Shown: positions 1 to 6,523, counted from the first letter of the stretch. The stretch is 7,695 nucleotides of DNA from Finegoldia magna (GCF_018371055.1 NZ_JAGYZD010000069.1:1-7695); one strand, 5' to 3'. Numbers and translations are program-made. Notes: generated from the sequence alone by a model not told the origin.

Positions 1-1
1 T

Positions 2-922
2 ACTACTGCAAATTACGAAGCGAGAAAGTACGGTTTGCATTCTGCGATGCCAATATTTCAAGCGAAAAAGATCGTTCCAAATCTTGTTATAGTACCTCCG
101 GATTTTGAAAAATACAGAAGAAACAGCGAGAAAGTTTTCAAGGTTTTGTCGGCTTTTTCTTCAAAAATTCAAAAGATGAGTATAGATGAAGGTTGCATGG
201 ATATTTCTCATACAGATATGGACAGATTGGAGTTGGCAAATCTAGTCCAAGAAAATGTCAGGATAAAAACGGGATTGTCTATCTCTATAGGAATTAGCTA
301 CAATATGAGCCTTGCAAAGCTTGCGTCAGATTGGAACAAGCCTCATGGAATCAAAATTATCACACAGGATGATATTCCAGATATTTTGATGAACTTAAAT
401 GTTGGTAAGATTCAAGGAATTGGTAGAAAATCTGAGGAAAAACTAAATAATATTGGGATAAAAAAAGTATGCGATTTGTATGATTTATCCAGAAATAATT
501 TGAGAGAATTATTTGGTAAATTTGGCGAAGTGATTTACGATAGAATTCGTGGTATTGACGATAGACAGTTGGATTTGTCAAGAATTAGAAAATCTATTGG
601 CGTTGAGTACACTTTTGAAAGAGATTTGAGAAATTACAATGAGTTACTAAAAAAAGCCAGTGAATTCAGCGAAGAATTGGCGGAAGATCTTCATAAGAAA
701 AATATTAAAGCGAAAACAATTAGGATTAAAATAAAGCTTAGCGATTTTTCGGTGATTACAAAATCAATGACTCTTGATGAATACATTAGTGATGTCAAGG
801 ATATTTACAGGATTGTGAAGTATCTTGTGGTTAACACTAAAATTGAAAAGCCTGTCAGACTTTTTGGGATTACTGCTGCAAACCTTAGCGACACGACTTT
901 TGAGCAGTTAAAATTTTTATAG
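2..922 (+). CDS. dinB: DNA polymerase IV (Y-family translesion polymerase), 5'-truncated by window edge
   Basis: Error-prone Y-family DNA polymerase that copies past damaged template bases. The reading frame is open from base 2, so the gene starts outside the window; about 306 residues are visible, against roughly 340-360 for the family. The visible part begins at the conserved YEARKYG...SAMP palm/finger segment. The catalytic acidic motif follows as SIDEGCMDIS (bases about 179-208), where most family members have SIDEAYLD. Next come the KLASDWNKPHGI segment, a helix-hairpin-helix thumb (IQGIGRKSEEKL, near base 411) and the little-finger domain starting SIGVEYTFERDL (near base 592). The last five residues, QLKFL (905-919), fit the beta-clamp-binding pentapeptide QLxLF. 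The first catalytic Asp and the steric-gate residue lie outside the window. Family assignment is firm. The ATG at base 35 is an internal methionine, not the start. Confidence 0.95.
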   Translation, partial: TTANYEARKYGLHSAMPIFQAKKIVPNLVIVPPDFEKYRRNSEKVFKVLSAFSSKIQKMSIDEGCMDISHTDMDRLELANLVQENVRIKTGLSISIGISYNMSLAKLASDWNKPHGIKIITQDDIPDILMNLNVGKIQGIGRKSEEKLNNIGIKKVCDLYDLSRNNLRELFGKFGEVIYDRIRGIDDRQLDLSRIRKSIGVEYTFERDLRNYNELLKKASEFSEELAEDLHKKNIKAKTIRIKIKLSDFSVITKSMTLDEYISDVKDIYRIVKYLVVNTKIEKPVRLFGITAANLSDTTFEQLKFL

Positions 923-935
923 TAAAAAACTTTGC

Positions 936-969
936 ATAATACCTTGCAATATTTACTACTGTGTATTAT
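936..969 (+). promoter_or_regulatory. Candidate PadR operator: inverted repeat flanking the -35 and overlapping the -10
   Basis: ATAATAC (936-942) and GTATTAT (963-969) are exact 7-base inverted arms separated by 20 bases. They bracket the -35 and run into the -10 of the promoter just before a PadR gene. PadR regulators usually repress their own operon from dyad sites in this position, so autoregulation is the natural inference. The arms are AT-rich and could pair by chance. A TTGCA direct repeat (932-936, 944-948) lies in the same stretch. Confidence 0.35.
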
Positions 970-972
970 AAT
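944..972 (+). promoter_or_regulatory. Sigma-A-type promoter of the padR cassette
   Basis: TTGCAA (944-949) is followed after exactly 17 bases by a perfect TATAAT (967-972). Transcription would start near base 979, giving an untranslated leader of only about 11 nt that consists mostly of the ribosome binding site before the ATG at 991. This makes the PadR gene independent of the upstream dinB gene. Confidence 0.8.
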
Positions 973-990
973 GTAATCAGGAGGTAAGGT

Positions 991-1305
991 ATGAACACAC
1001 AATTAAAAAAAGGGATTTTAGAATTATGTGTCTTATCGGTTATATCTAAACAAGACAGCTACGGATACGAAATTATAGATCAGATAAAAGATAAGATACC
1101 AATGAGCGAAGGAACAATTTATCCTATGCTTAGAAGATTGAAAAACGACAAATACTTGGAAGATTACACTGAACAATCAGAGTCAGGTCCATCTAGAAAA
1201 TACTATAAGATAACAGACGAAGGAAAAACTTATTTGCACTCACAACTTGAAGATTATAAAAAATTGGTTGAAAGTGTTAAGACCTTGTTAGAGGAGGGTT
1301 TTTAA
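991..1305 (+). CDS. PadR family transcriptional regulator (short, subfamily 2 type)
   Basis: Small winged-helix DNA-binding protein of 104 residues, the normal length for the short PadR class that carries a single C-terminal dimerisation helix. The opening LKKGILELCVLSVIS and the DSYGYEII segment are typical. The recognition helix is MSEGTIYPMLRRLK (38-51), and the wing is GPSRKYYKITDEGK (66-79). The last 25 residues form the dimerisation helix. ATG is preceded by a strong AGGAGGT. The stop codon directly abuts the ATG of the next gene, so the two are almost certainly cotranscribed and translationally coupled. In Firmicutes, PadR proteins commonly sit before HAAS/DUF4097 envelope-associated genes and repress them. 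The inducing signal cannot be told from the sequence. Confidence 0.93.
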   Translation: MNTQLKKGILELCVLSVISKQDSYGYEIIDQIKDKIPMSEGTIYPMLRRLKNDKYLEDYTEQSESGPSRKYYKITDEGKTYLHSQLEDYKKLVESVKTLLEEGF

Positions 1306-2340
1306 ATGAATAAAGAACAATTTATGGAACTTTTAGATTATTATTTCAGAAATGTCGACGAAACAACTTACAGAGAAATAAAGAATGATTACGAAGAACA
1401 TTTTAGAATCGGCGTTGAAAACGGAAAAACTGAAGAAGAGATTTCAACTGAATTAGGTAATCCAAGAGAGATATTCAACGAATGTAAAGAAGCTGGAATC
1501 ATCAGAGAAAACAACTTGTTTGGTATGTTTAACTTGGATAGCATTGGTGATTTCTTTAATTCCAAAATTTTTGACCAATCTAAAGACAAAGACTATGATT
1601 TATCACAACAAACATTGGAATTCGACAATGATTTCCACAGAATTGAAGTTAAATCAAATGCAGACATAGATGTGTCAACTCACGAATTGGACAAAATTAT
1701 CGTAACTTACACTACAACTGATGAAACACAAAAGTTAGATGTAGATTATATGAATCACGTGTTGAAGCTTGGCAAAGTTAAAATGGAAAAATTCTTCCAA
1801 AAAAGTTTCATCAAATCAATTTCTATCAAAATTCCACAAGACAGTGATTTGGGATTAAACATTGCGACAGCAAGTGGAGATGTAAATGTAGATGTTATTA
1901 GTAATGATGTTACTTGCAACACTTCAAGTGGTGATGTAAATATCACTACACAATCGAACAATGTAAATGTCAACACTGCAAGTGGAGATGTTCAAGTTTC
2001 CAAATGCAAAAAAGAAATTTACGTTAATACTGTAAGCGGTGATGTGAAGGTGAATTCTGAAAATCCAGAAATCACAGTGAACACTGTAAGTGGAGATATC
2101 GAAATCGATGTGAACGAAAACAAAGATTTGAATGTGAGAGGTGTATCTAGCGATATTAATATCCATATCAAAGAAAAGAAAGGTTCTATAGAACTTAGAA
2201 CTGTTAGCGGTGAAATTCAAATCGATAGTTACTACAAAGATAGTTCGAAAAAAATCAGTAAATCTCACGACCAATCATTCTCAAATGATGAAATCGAAAT
2301 TAGTGCTGCAACAGTTAGTGGAGATATTACTGTAGATTAG
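1306..2340 (+). CDS. HAAS-domain / DUF4097 beta-solenoid protein without membrane segments
   Basis: The first ~65 residues look like the HAAS (DUF1700-type) module: MNKEQFMELLDYYF, then YREIKNDYEEHF, then EISTELGNPREIFNEC. Residues from about 105 form a DUF4097 (adhesin-like) right-handed beta-solenoid. Its hallmark is eight copies of a T-[AVS]-S-G-D-[VI]-like turn, with SGD at 190, 208, 226, 244 and 262 (an exact 18-residue period), then variants at 281 (SSD), 301 (SGE) and 338. No hydrophobic stretch long enough to span a membrane and no signal peptide are visible, although relatives often carry helices between the two modules. The gene follows padR with no gap, has GAGGAGG as ribosome binding site inside the padR end, and is closed by a terminator. 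The molecular role of such proteins is poorly known; an envelope-stress or signalling role is inferred only from the PadR/HAAS context. Confidence 0.85.
   Translation: MNKEQFMELLDYYFRNVDETTYREIKNDYEEHFRIGVENGKTEEEISTELGNPREIFNECKEAGIIRENNLFGMFNLDSIGDFFNSKIFDQSKDKDYDLSQQTLEFDNDFHRIEVKSNADIDVSTHELDKIIVTYTTTDETQKLDVDYMNHVLKLGKVKMEKFFQKSFIKSISIKIPQDSDLGLNIATASGDVNVDVISNDVTCNTSSGDVNITTQSNNVNVNTASGDVQVSKCKKEIYVNTVSGDVKVNSENPEITVNTVSGDIEIDVNENKDLNVRGVSSDINIHIKEKKGSIELRTVSGEIQIDSYYKDSSKKISKSHDQSFSNDEIEISAATVSGDITVD
1867..2328 (+). repeat. In-gene degenerate tandem repeat, 54-bp period (SGD turns of the solenoid)
   Basis: The DUF4097 part of the gene encodes a recurring N-[TV]-[AVS]-S-G-D-[VI] unit. 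The first five units are spaced by exactly 54 bases (18 codons); later units drift to 19, 20 and then 37 codons. The DNA copies differ at silent positions (agtggagat, agtggtgat, agcggtgat), so protein structure, rather than recent DNA duplication, maintains the pattern. Confidence 0.8.
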
Positions 2341-2351
2341 AATTTAAATAG

Positions 2352-2381
2352 ACTGCAATGATTTTTCGTTGCAGTTTTTTT
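2352..2381 (+). terminator. Rho-independent terminator of the padR cassette
   Basis: ACTGCAATG (2352-2360) pairs with CGTTGCAGT (2367-2375) to make a 9-bp stem with one G-T wobble and a 6-base loop, followed directly by a run of T residues (2375-2381). It sits 11 bases after the DUF4097 stop codon. The opposite strand has no matching T run, so it serves the + strand only. Confidence 0.88.
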
Positions 2382-2382
2382 A

Positions 2383-2410
2383 TTGTAAATTTACAGTTAA
2401 ATATTATTAT
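2383..2410 (+). promoter_or_regulatory. Candidate promoter of the methyltransferase-to-HerA operon
   Basis: TTGTAA (2383-2388), a 16-base spacer and TATTAT (2405-2410) make a reasonable sigma-A promoter just after the terminator. An alternative is an extended -10, TGATAAAAT (2434-2442), which lacks a good -35 but would start transcription about 20 bases before the gene. The sequence alone does not decide between them; both could be used. Confidence 0.5.
2384..2395. promoter_or_regulatory. Perfect 12-bp palindrome over the -35 (possible operator)
   Basis: TGTAAATTTACA is its own reverse complement and overlaps the candidate -35 of the downstream operon. Its position would let a dimeric repressor block RNA polymerase. 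No regulator can be named from the sequence. Short AT-rich palindromes also arise by chance in genomes of this composition. Confidence 0.3.
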
Positions 2411-2454
2411 AACGTAAAAAAACATTGAAAATATGATAAAATAGAAGGTAATAT

Positions 2455-2460
2455 GGAGGA
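2455..2460 (+). promoter_or_regulatory. Ribosome binding site that supports the TTG start at 2470
   Basis: GGAGGA ends nine bases before TTG. The next in-frame ATG is at codon 22, inside the conserved THUMP-proximal region and without a comparable site. TTG is therefore the better start. Confidence 0.75.
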
Positions 2461-2469
2461 ATAATAATT

Positions 2470-3591
2470 TTGAAAATAATAGTAACTTGCGCATTCGGTT
2501 TGGAGAGTTTAGTCAAAAGACAACTTTTGGATATGGGCTATGAAAATTTGAATGTAAACGACGGAAGAATAATGCTTGAATGCGATGAAAAAGATATCGC
2601 AAAATTAAATATAAATTTGAGATGTGCAGACAGAGTTCTAATCGAATTGGGTAATTTTAAGGCTGTATCATTTGAACAACTTTTTAAGGGCGTTGAAAAA
2701 ATAAATTGGTTAGATATTTTGGAAGCGGATTCTAATTTTATTGTAGAAGGCAGAAGTTACAAATCAAAATTATTTTCTATTAAAGACTGTCAATCGATTA
2801 CAGAAAAGGCGATTATTAAATCTCTTCAGAAAAAATACAAGGTGGATTGGTTCTCAAAATCCAAGGGGAGATTTAGGATTGAAGTTAGTCTTGTAAAAGA
2901 TATTTGTTCGATAACTTTGGATACCTCGGGAGACGGACTTCACAAAAGAGGCTACAGAGAAGAATCAGTTCTTGCCCCTATAAGAGAAAACTTAGCAGCA
3001 GGAATTATCGATTTGTCATTTGCAAACAGCGACAGACCTCTTGTGGACTTGTTCTGTGGTAGTGGAACTTTTGCGATAGAAGCTGCGAGAAAATTCAGAA
3101 ATATTGCACCAGGGATTGACAGGAAATTCGATTTTATTAACTTTAATGATAAATTCAACGATGCCTACAAACAAGAGCGTACCAAAGCCTTGGAGAGCAT
3201 TGATTACGATAAAAAGATAGATATTTTCGCTAGTGATGTGGACGGCTCAGCGATTGAAAAAGCAATAGCAAATGCGGAAAATGCTGGAGTCAGGGAGGAT
3301 ATTAGATTCGTGACGAGAGATTTCAGAAATGTTGTGTTAAATGATAATTACTTCGTTCTAATATCTAACCCACCTTATGGAAAAAGGCTTGGCGAAAGAC
3401 AAGAAGCCGAGAAAATTTATAAGGATTTGGGAATTAAAATGGCGAAATTCAAGACCGCCTCACAATATATAATCACAGATTGCGAAGAGTTTGAGAAATT
3501 TTACGGCAAAAAAGCATCTAAAAATAGAAAGATGTACAACGGAAATATGAAGTGTTATTTGTATCAATATTTTGGTCCGAGACCTAAATAG
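2470..3591 (+). CDS. THUMP-domain class I SAM-dependent RNA (guanine-N2) methyltransferase, YpsC/RlmL-like
   Basis: Predicted methyltransferase acting on rRNA. Relatives include B. subtilis YpsC and the N-terminal half of E. coli RlmL, which makes m2G2445 in 23S rRNA. Length is 373 residues, close to the usual 375-385 of the stand-alone form. Residues 1-60 are the ferredoxin-like start (TCAFGLESLVKRQL). The THUMP domain follows at about 60-150, then the conserved linker DTSGDGLHKRGYR (151-163). The Rossmann-fold domain carries SAM motif I DLFCGSGT (193-200), the acidic strand-2 end DVD (256-258) and the catalytic SNPPYGKRLG (299-308). All key motifs are present, so the enzyme looks active. 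It uses a TTG start and is first in a five-gene operon. The exact target base is inferred from family only. Confidence 0.92.
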   Translation: MKIIVTCAFGLESLVKRQLLDMGYENLNVNDGRIMLECDEKDIAKLNINLRCADRVLIELGNFKAVSFEQLFKGVEKINWLDILEADSNFIVEGRSYKSKLFSIKDCQSITEKAIIKSLQKKYKVDWFSKSKGRFRIEVSLVKDICSITLDTSGDGLHKRGYREESVLAPIRENLAAGIIDLSFANSDRPLVDLFCGSGTFAIEAARKFRNIAPGIDRKFDFINFNDKFNDAYKQERTKALESIDYDKKIDIFASDVDGSAIEKAIANAENAGVREDIRFVTRDFRNVVLNDNYFVLISNPPYGKRLGERQEAEKIYKDLGIKMAKFKTASQYIITDCEEFEKFYGKKASKNRKMYNGNMKCYLYQYFGPRPK

Positions 3592-3597
3592 GAGGAG
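3591..3597 (+). promoter_or_regulatory. Ribosome binding site that supports the TTG start at 3604
   Basis: GGAGGAG overlaps the last base of the methyltransferase stop codon and lies six bases before TTG. The first in-frame ATG is 22 codons further on and would cut into the PAS domain, so TTG is preferred. Confidence 0.75.
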
Positions 3598-3603
3598 ATA
3601 TCC

Positions 3604-4710
3604 TTGGAGAAGAAATCAAGTGAAGATGTTAGTGATTTCAAAGGATCTGATTACGAAGTTCTAAATTCTATGAAGGATTTAGTTAGAGTAATAGATAAAG
3701 ATGGGGTAATAATATTTGCCAATACTAGCATGATAAAATCTATGCCTATCAATCCAATAGGAGTGAATTGCTATTTGGATTATAGTGAAGATTTTCCAAA
3801 ATGTTTGGCAGATAGGAAATACCGTTTGAACAGCACTATCAAAGAAAAAAGAAAAATAAATGGCGTGGATTATTCCATAACTTCTTCTCCAGTTATGGAT
3901 AAAGATGGAGAAGTGGTAAGTACTGTCGAGGTTTTCAGAGATATTTCAAAAGAGGTCAAAACTCAGATTGATTTGATTAATGCGAACAAGGACATCAAGG
4001 ATGAAATCAAGTTCGCCAAGCACATTCAAAGCAAAACTTTGCCTAGTAAGGGTGAGCATGTCGGTTTGGATTTGGATTACAGCTATATTTCATCTAGGGA
4101 TTTGTCTGGAGATATCATTGATTGCATAGATATTGACGAAAGATTTGTAGGAATTTACATCGCAGATGTTGTGGGCCATGGGATTGCGGCATCTATTCTG
4201 ACGATGTTTATCAGACAGACAATGAGGTATTTGGTAAGTAGAATTACAGATTCTAGACCAAAAAGAGTGCTGAAGGATTTGAATACCACATTTACTGAAC
4301 TTAATTTATCGGTGGACAAATATTTTACGATTTTTTATGGGTTATACGATAGAAAACTCAAAATATTTTCATATGCAAATGCTGGTCACAATGGTATTCC
4401 ACTTTTGATTTCAAATTATAAATTAGAAGAATTAAAAGTTACAGGTCATCCTATCTCTCCAATGTTTGAAGGAGTTGGGTTTGATCAGAGAGATATATTG
4501 GTCTCCAGTGGTGATGAATTAATTATGTACACTGATGGGATAACTGAAACTAGAGGATTTGACAACGAATTTTACGGCGAAGAAAGACTAAAAAGAGATT
4601 TAATGAAAGTTCCAGATAGAAGAATTGAATACGTGTTAAACGAGGTGAATTCTTTTAGATTTTTGGAACAGGATGACGATATTGTTCTAGTGAGTTTGAA
4701 GGTTCTATAG
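3604..4710 (+). CDS. PAS domain-containing SpoIIE/RsbU-type PP2C serine phosphatase
   Basis: Predicted cytoplasmic phosphatase of the partner-switching type, 368 residues. A PAS sensor spans about 18-118 (LVRVIDKDGVIIFAN at 26-40; closing SSPVMDKDGEVVSTVEVFRDIS at 94-115). A short coiled-coil linker (about 118-145, ending FAKHIQSKTLP) leads into the PP2C domain. Metal-binding and structural motifs are intact: SRDLSGD (164-170), D188-VVGHG (188-193), NAGHNG (259-264), YTDGITET (309-316) and DDDIVLVSL (357-365). Enzymes of this class dephosphorylate an anti-sigma-factor antagonist (RsbV or SpoIIAA) or similar STAS protein in response to the sensor. No STAS or RsbW-like kinase gene is visible here, so its substrate must be elsewhere. 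It lies 12 nt after the methyltransferase and 8 nt before pgi, in the same operon. The PAS ligand is unknown. Confidence 0.92.
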   Translation: MEKKSSEDVSDFKGSDYEVLNSMKDLVRVIDKDGVIIFANTSMIKSMPINPIGVNCYLDYSEDFPKCLADRKYRLNSTIKEKRKINGVDYSITSSPVMDKDGEVVSTVEVFRDISKEVKTQIDLINANKDIKDEIKFAKHIQSKTLPSKGEHVGLDLDYSYISSRDLSGDIIDCIDIDERFVGIYIADVVGHGIAASILTMFIRQTMRYLVSRITDSRPKRVLKDLNTTFTELNLSVDKYFTIFYGLYDRKLKIFSYANAGHNGIPLLISNYKLEELKVTGHPISPMFEGVGFDQRDILVSSGDELIMYTDGITETRGFDNEFYGEERLKRDLMKVPDRRIEYVLNEVNSFRFLEQDDDIVLVSLKVL

Positions 4711-4718
4711 GAGGAAAT

Positions 4719-5996
4719 ATGTTCAAGCTAGATTTTTCAAATACGACAAGTCATAATTCGGTGGATACTTTGAGAACAGAATCCTTAAATGCTTTAGAAA
4801 AGCTTTTAAATAAATCCTGTGAAGGTAAGGAATTCACAGGATGGATTGATTTGCCTAAAAATTACGACAGAGAAGAATTCGAGAGAATTAAAAAATGTGC
4901 TAAGAAGATAAGAGAAACGTCTGATTGTTTAGTTGTTATTGGAATCGGTGGAAGTTATATGGGAGCTAAGGCGATTGATTATGCGATGAGCGATTATTTT
5001 GAGAAATCGGGCATCGAAATCATCTACGCTGGTTTCCAATTGTCTTCTACGTATTTGGCTGAACTTTTGGAATATTTGAAGGACAAGGATTTTTGTGTAA
5101 ATGTAATTAGCAAATCGGGAACTACTACAGAACCTGCAATCGCTTTTAGATTTATAAAGGAATTAATGGATGAAAAATACACAAAAGAAGAACAAAAGAG
5201 CAGAATTTTCGCCACTACTGATAAACAAAAAGGTGCATTGAAAGAATTGTCTGATATCAATGGTTATGAAACTTTTGTAGTGCCAGATGACATCGGTGGA
5301 AGATTTTCCGTTCTAACTTCTGTTGGATTGTTGCCACTTTGCGTAAAAGGATTGGACATTGATCAATTGATGGTGGGTGCAGCAAATGCAATGGAAGATT
5401 TTACAAAACTTGACTATGAGTCAAATTTTGCACTGCAATACGCTTCATTCAGAAATAACATGTATCGCAATGGAAAAGACATCGAAATACTTATTAATTA
5501 CGAAATGAGATTGAAATATTTTTCTGAATGGTTCAAGCAATTATTCGCAGAATCGGAAGGAAAAAACAATAAGGGAATATTCCCAATGATGTGTAATTTC
5601 ACGACGGATTTGCATTCAGTGGGTCAAATGATTCAAGATGGACAAAAAAATGTATTTGAAACTGTGATTTCAGTAGAAAATCCACGCAAAGATTTGTATA
5701 TAAAATCCGATGCTGATAATTTGGATAATCTGAATTATTTGAGCGGTAAATCAGTAGATTATGTGAATAAGATGGCTATGCAAGGAACGCTTAATGCGCA
5801 CTTGTCGTCAAATGTTGAAAGTGTTGTCGTGAAAATTGATGAGATTAATGAAGAAAATCTAGGATATATGATTTATTTCTTTGAAATGAGTGTAGCAATT
5901 TCAGCACTTGTTTTAGGAGTGAATCCTTTTAATCAACCAGGAGTTGAAGAATACAAGAAGCAAATGTTTAAACTATTAGAAAAGCCGGGTTATTAA
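4719..5996 (+). CDS. pgi: Glucose-6-phosphate isomerase
   Basis: Cytosolic glycolytic enzyme interconverting glucose 6-phosphate and fructose 6-phosphate. The 425 residues are slightly shorter than the ~445-450 of Bacillus and Clostridium enzymes. Sugar-phosphate-binding loops are IGIGGSYMGAKA (74-85) and SKSGTTTEP (131-139), with GGRFSVLTSVGLLP at 193-206. The active-site segment FAESEGKNNKGIFP (276-289) contains the expected Glu. TDLHSVGQMIQDG (296-308) carries the conserved His299. The C-terminal signature FNQPGVEEYK (404-413) matches the PGI family pattern and includes the conserved Lys413. All these parts are present, so the enzyme should be functional. ATG is preceded by GGAGG, 8 nt after the phosphatase gene. 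Its place after a regulatory phosphatase and before a membrane protein is unusual for a glycolytic gene, but nothing shows a functional link. Confidence 0.97.
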   Translation: MFKLDFSNTTSHNSVDTLRTESLNALEKLLNKSCEGKEFTGWIDLPKNYDREEFERIKKCAKKIRETSDCLVVIGIGGSYMGAKAIDYAMSDYFEKSGIEIIYAGFQLSSTYLAELLEYLKDKDFCVNVISKSGTTTEPAIAFRFIKELMDEKYTKEEQKSRIFATTDKQKGALKELSDINGYETFVVPDDIGGRFSVLTSVGLLPLCVKGLDIDQLMVGAANAMEDFTKLDYESNFALQYASFRNNMYRNGKDIEILINYEMRLKYFSEWFKQLFAESEGKNNKGIFPMMCNFTTDLHSVGQMIQDGQKNVFETVISVENPRKDLYIKSDADNLDNLNYLSGKSVDYVNKMAMQGTLNAHLSSNVESVVVKIDEINEENLGYMIYFFEMSVAISALVLGVNPFNQPGVEEYKKQMFKLLEKPGY

Positions 5997-5997
5997 T

Positions 5998-6507
5998 ATG
6001 AAAGAGAATTTAAAGAAAATAATTTTGTACGAGAAAAGTTACGAGGTTTCGAAAATAATATTGGTTTTATTGACGTCTGTACTATTTTTGAAATGTGCGA
6101 AGGTTGACCATGTTTTTGTCAAATCGTTTTTTATTACGGTACTTTCATTTGTACCTATAATTGGAGCAGGAGTGTATTTTGTTCCAGCAATCATTCTTAA
6201 TTTATTAGAATCAAATACACTCAATTTGGCGATTTATGTGTGGTTGTTATTGGCAGTAATATGTATTGACAGAATACTCTACAGTGTTTTTTATGATTTG
6301 CCGTTTGATTACAGCCCGATATCTTATGTGATTATGGGAATGATTTTATATTTGATATTTGGGAAATACATATTGTTGGTGTTCGCACTTTCAGTGTGTG
6401 CAGTTACAGTGTACAACAACTACAACAAGTATAAGAAAACAAAAGTTTTTTACAAAAAAGCAACGTTTAATTTTATTGATTTGAAACAAATTATACAAGA
6501 GAAATAG
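5998..6507 (+). CDS. Short integral membrane protein resembling the C-terminal half of AI-2E/YtvI-type permeases
   Basis: 169 residues, with about four to five hydrophobic segments: 18-34, 42-70 (possibly a re-entrant hairpin), 75-98 and 108-140. The tail is basic (NNYNKYKKTKVFYKK). The segment LSFVPIIGAGVYFVPAIILN (49-68), followed by LNLAIYVWLLLAVICIDRIL (75-94) and ISYVIMGMILYLIFG (108-122), resembles the LPIIG-x-G...P / R-x-I / LFG pattern near the C-terminus of AI-2E (DUF20) family proteins such as YtvI. Those are normally 330-380 residues, so this is about half-length. The ATG lies one base after the pgi stop with no good ribosome binding site, suggesting translation by coupling to pgi. 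No function can be assigned. The family link is a pattern match by eye, and a lineage-specific unknown membrane protein is the alternative. Confidence 0.75.
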   Translation: MKENLKKIILYEKSYEVSKIILVLLTSVLFLKCAKVDHVFVKSFFITVLSFVPIIGAGVYFVPAIILNLLESNTLNLAIYVWLLLAVICIDRILYSVFYDLPFDYSPISYVIMGMILYLIFGKYILLVFALSVCAVTVYNNYNKYKKTKVFYKKATFNFIDLKQIIQEK

Positions 6508-6513
6508 AAATAC

Positions 6514-6519
6514 GGAGGA
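6514..6519 (+). promoter_or_regulatory. Ribosome binding site that supports the GTG start at 6524
   Basis: GGAGGA lies four bases before GTG. The first in-frame ATG comes only after the Walker A motif, so GTG must be used or the nucleotide-binding site would be lost. Confidence 0.8.
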
Positions 6520-6523
6520 AATA

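Noticed and set aside
904..935. Possible hairpin terminator after dinB
   Set aside because: The stem is nearly all A-T (TTTTTA/TAAAAA with a 3-base loop), has no GC core and no proper T tract after it, so it is too weak to call a terminator.
360..1002. Minus-strand open frames of 65-73 codons around dinB and the padR promoter
   Set aside because: They overlap the well-supported dinB frame or run across the promoter, lack ribosome binding sites and resemble no family.
1924..2274. 116-codon open frame on the minus strand opposite the DUF4097 repeats
   Set aside because: It is produced by the 54-bp codon periodicity of the real gene; it has no ribosome binding site and its composition (Phe/Ile/His rich) mirrors the repeat.
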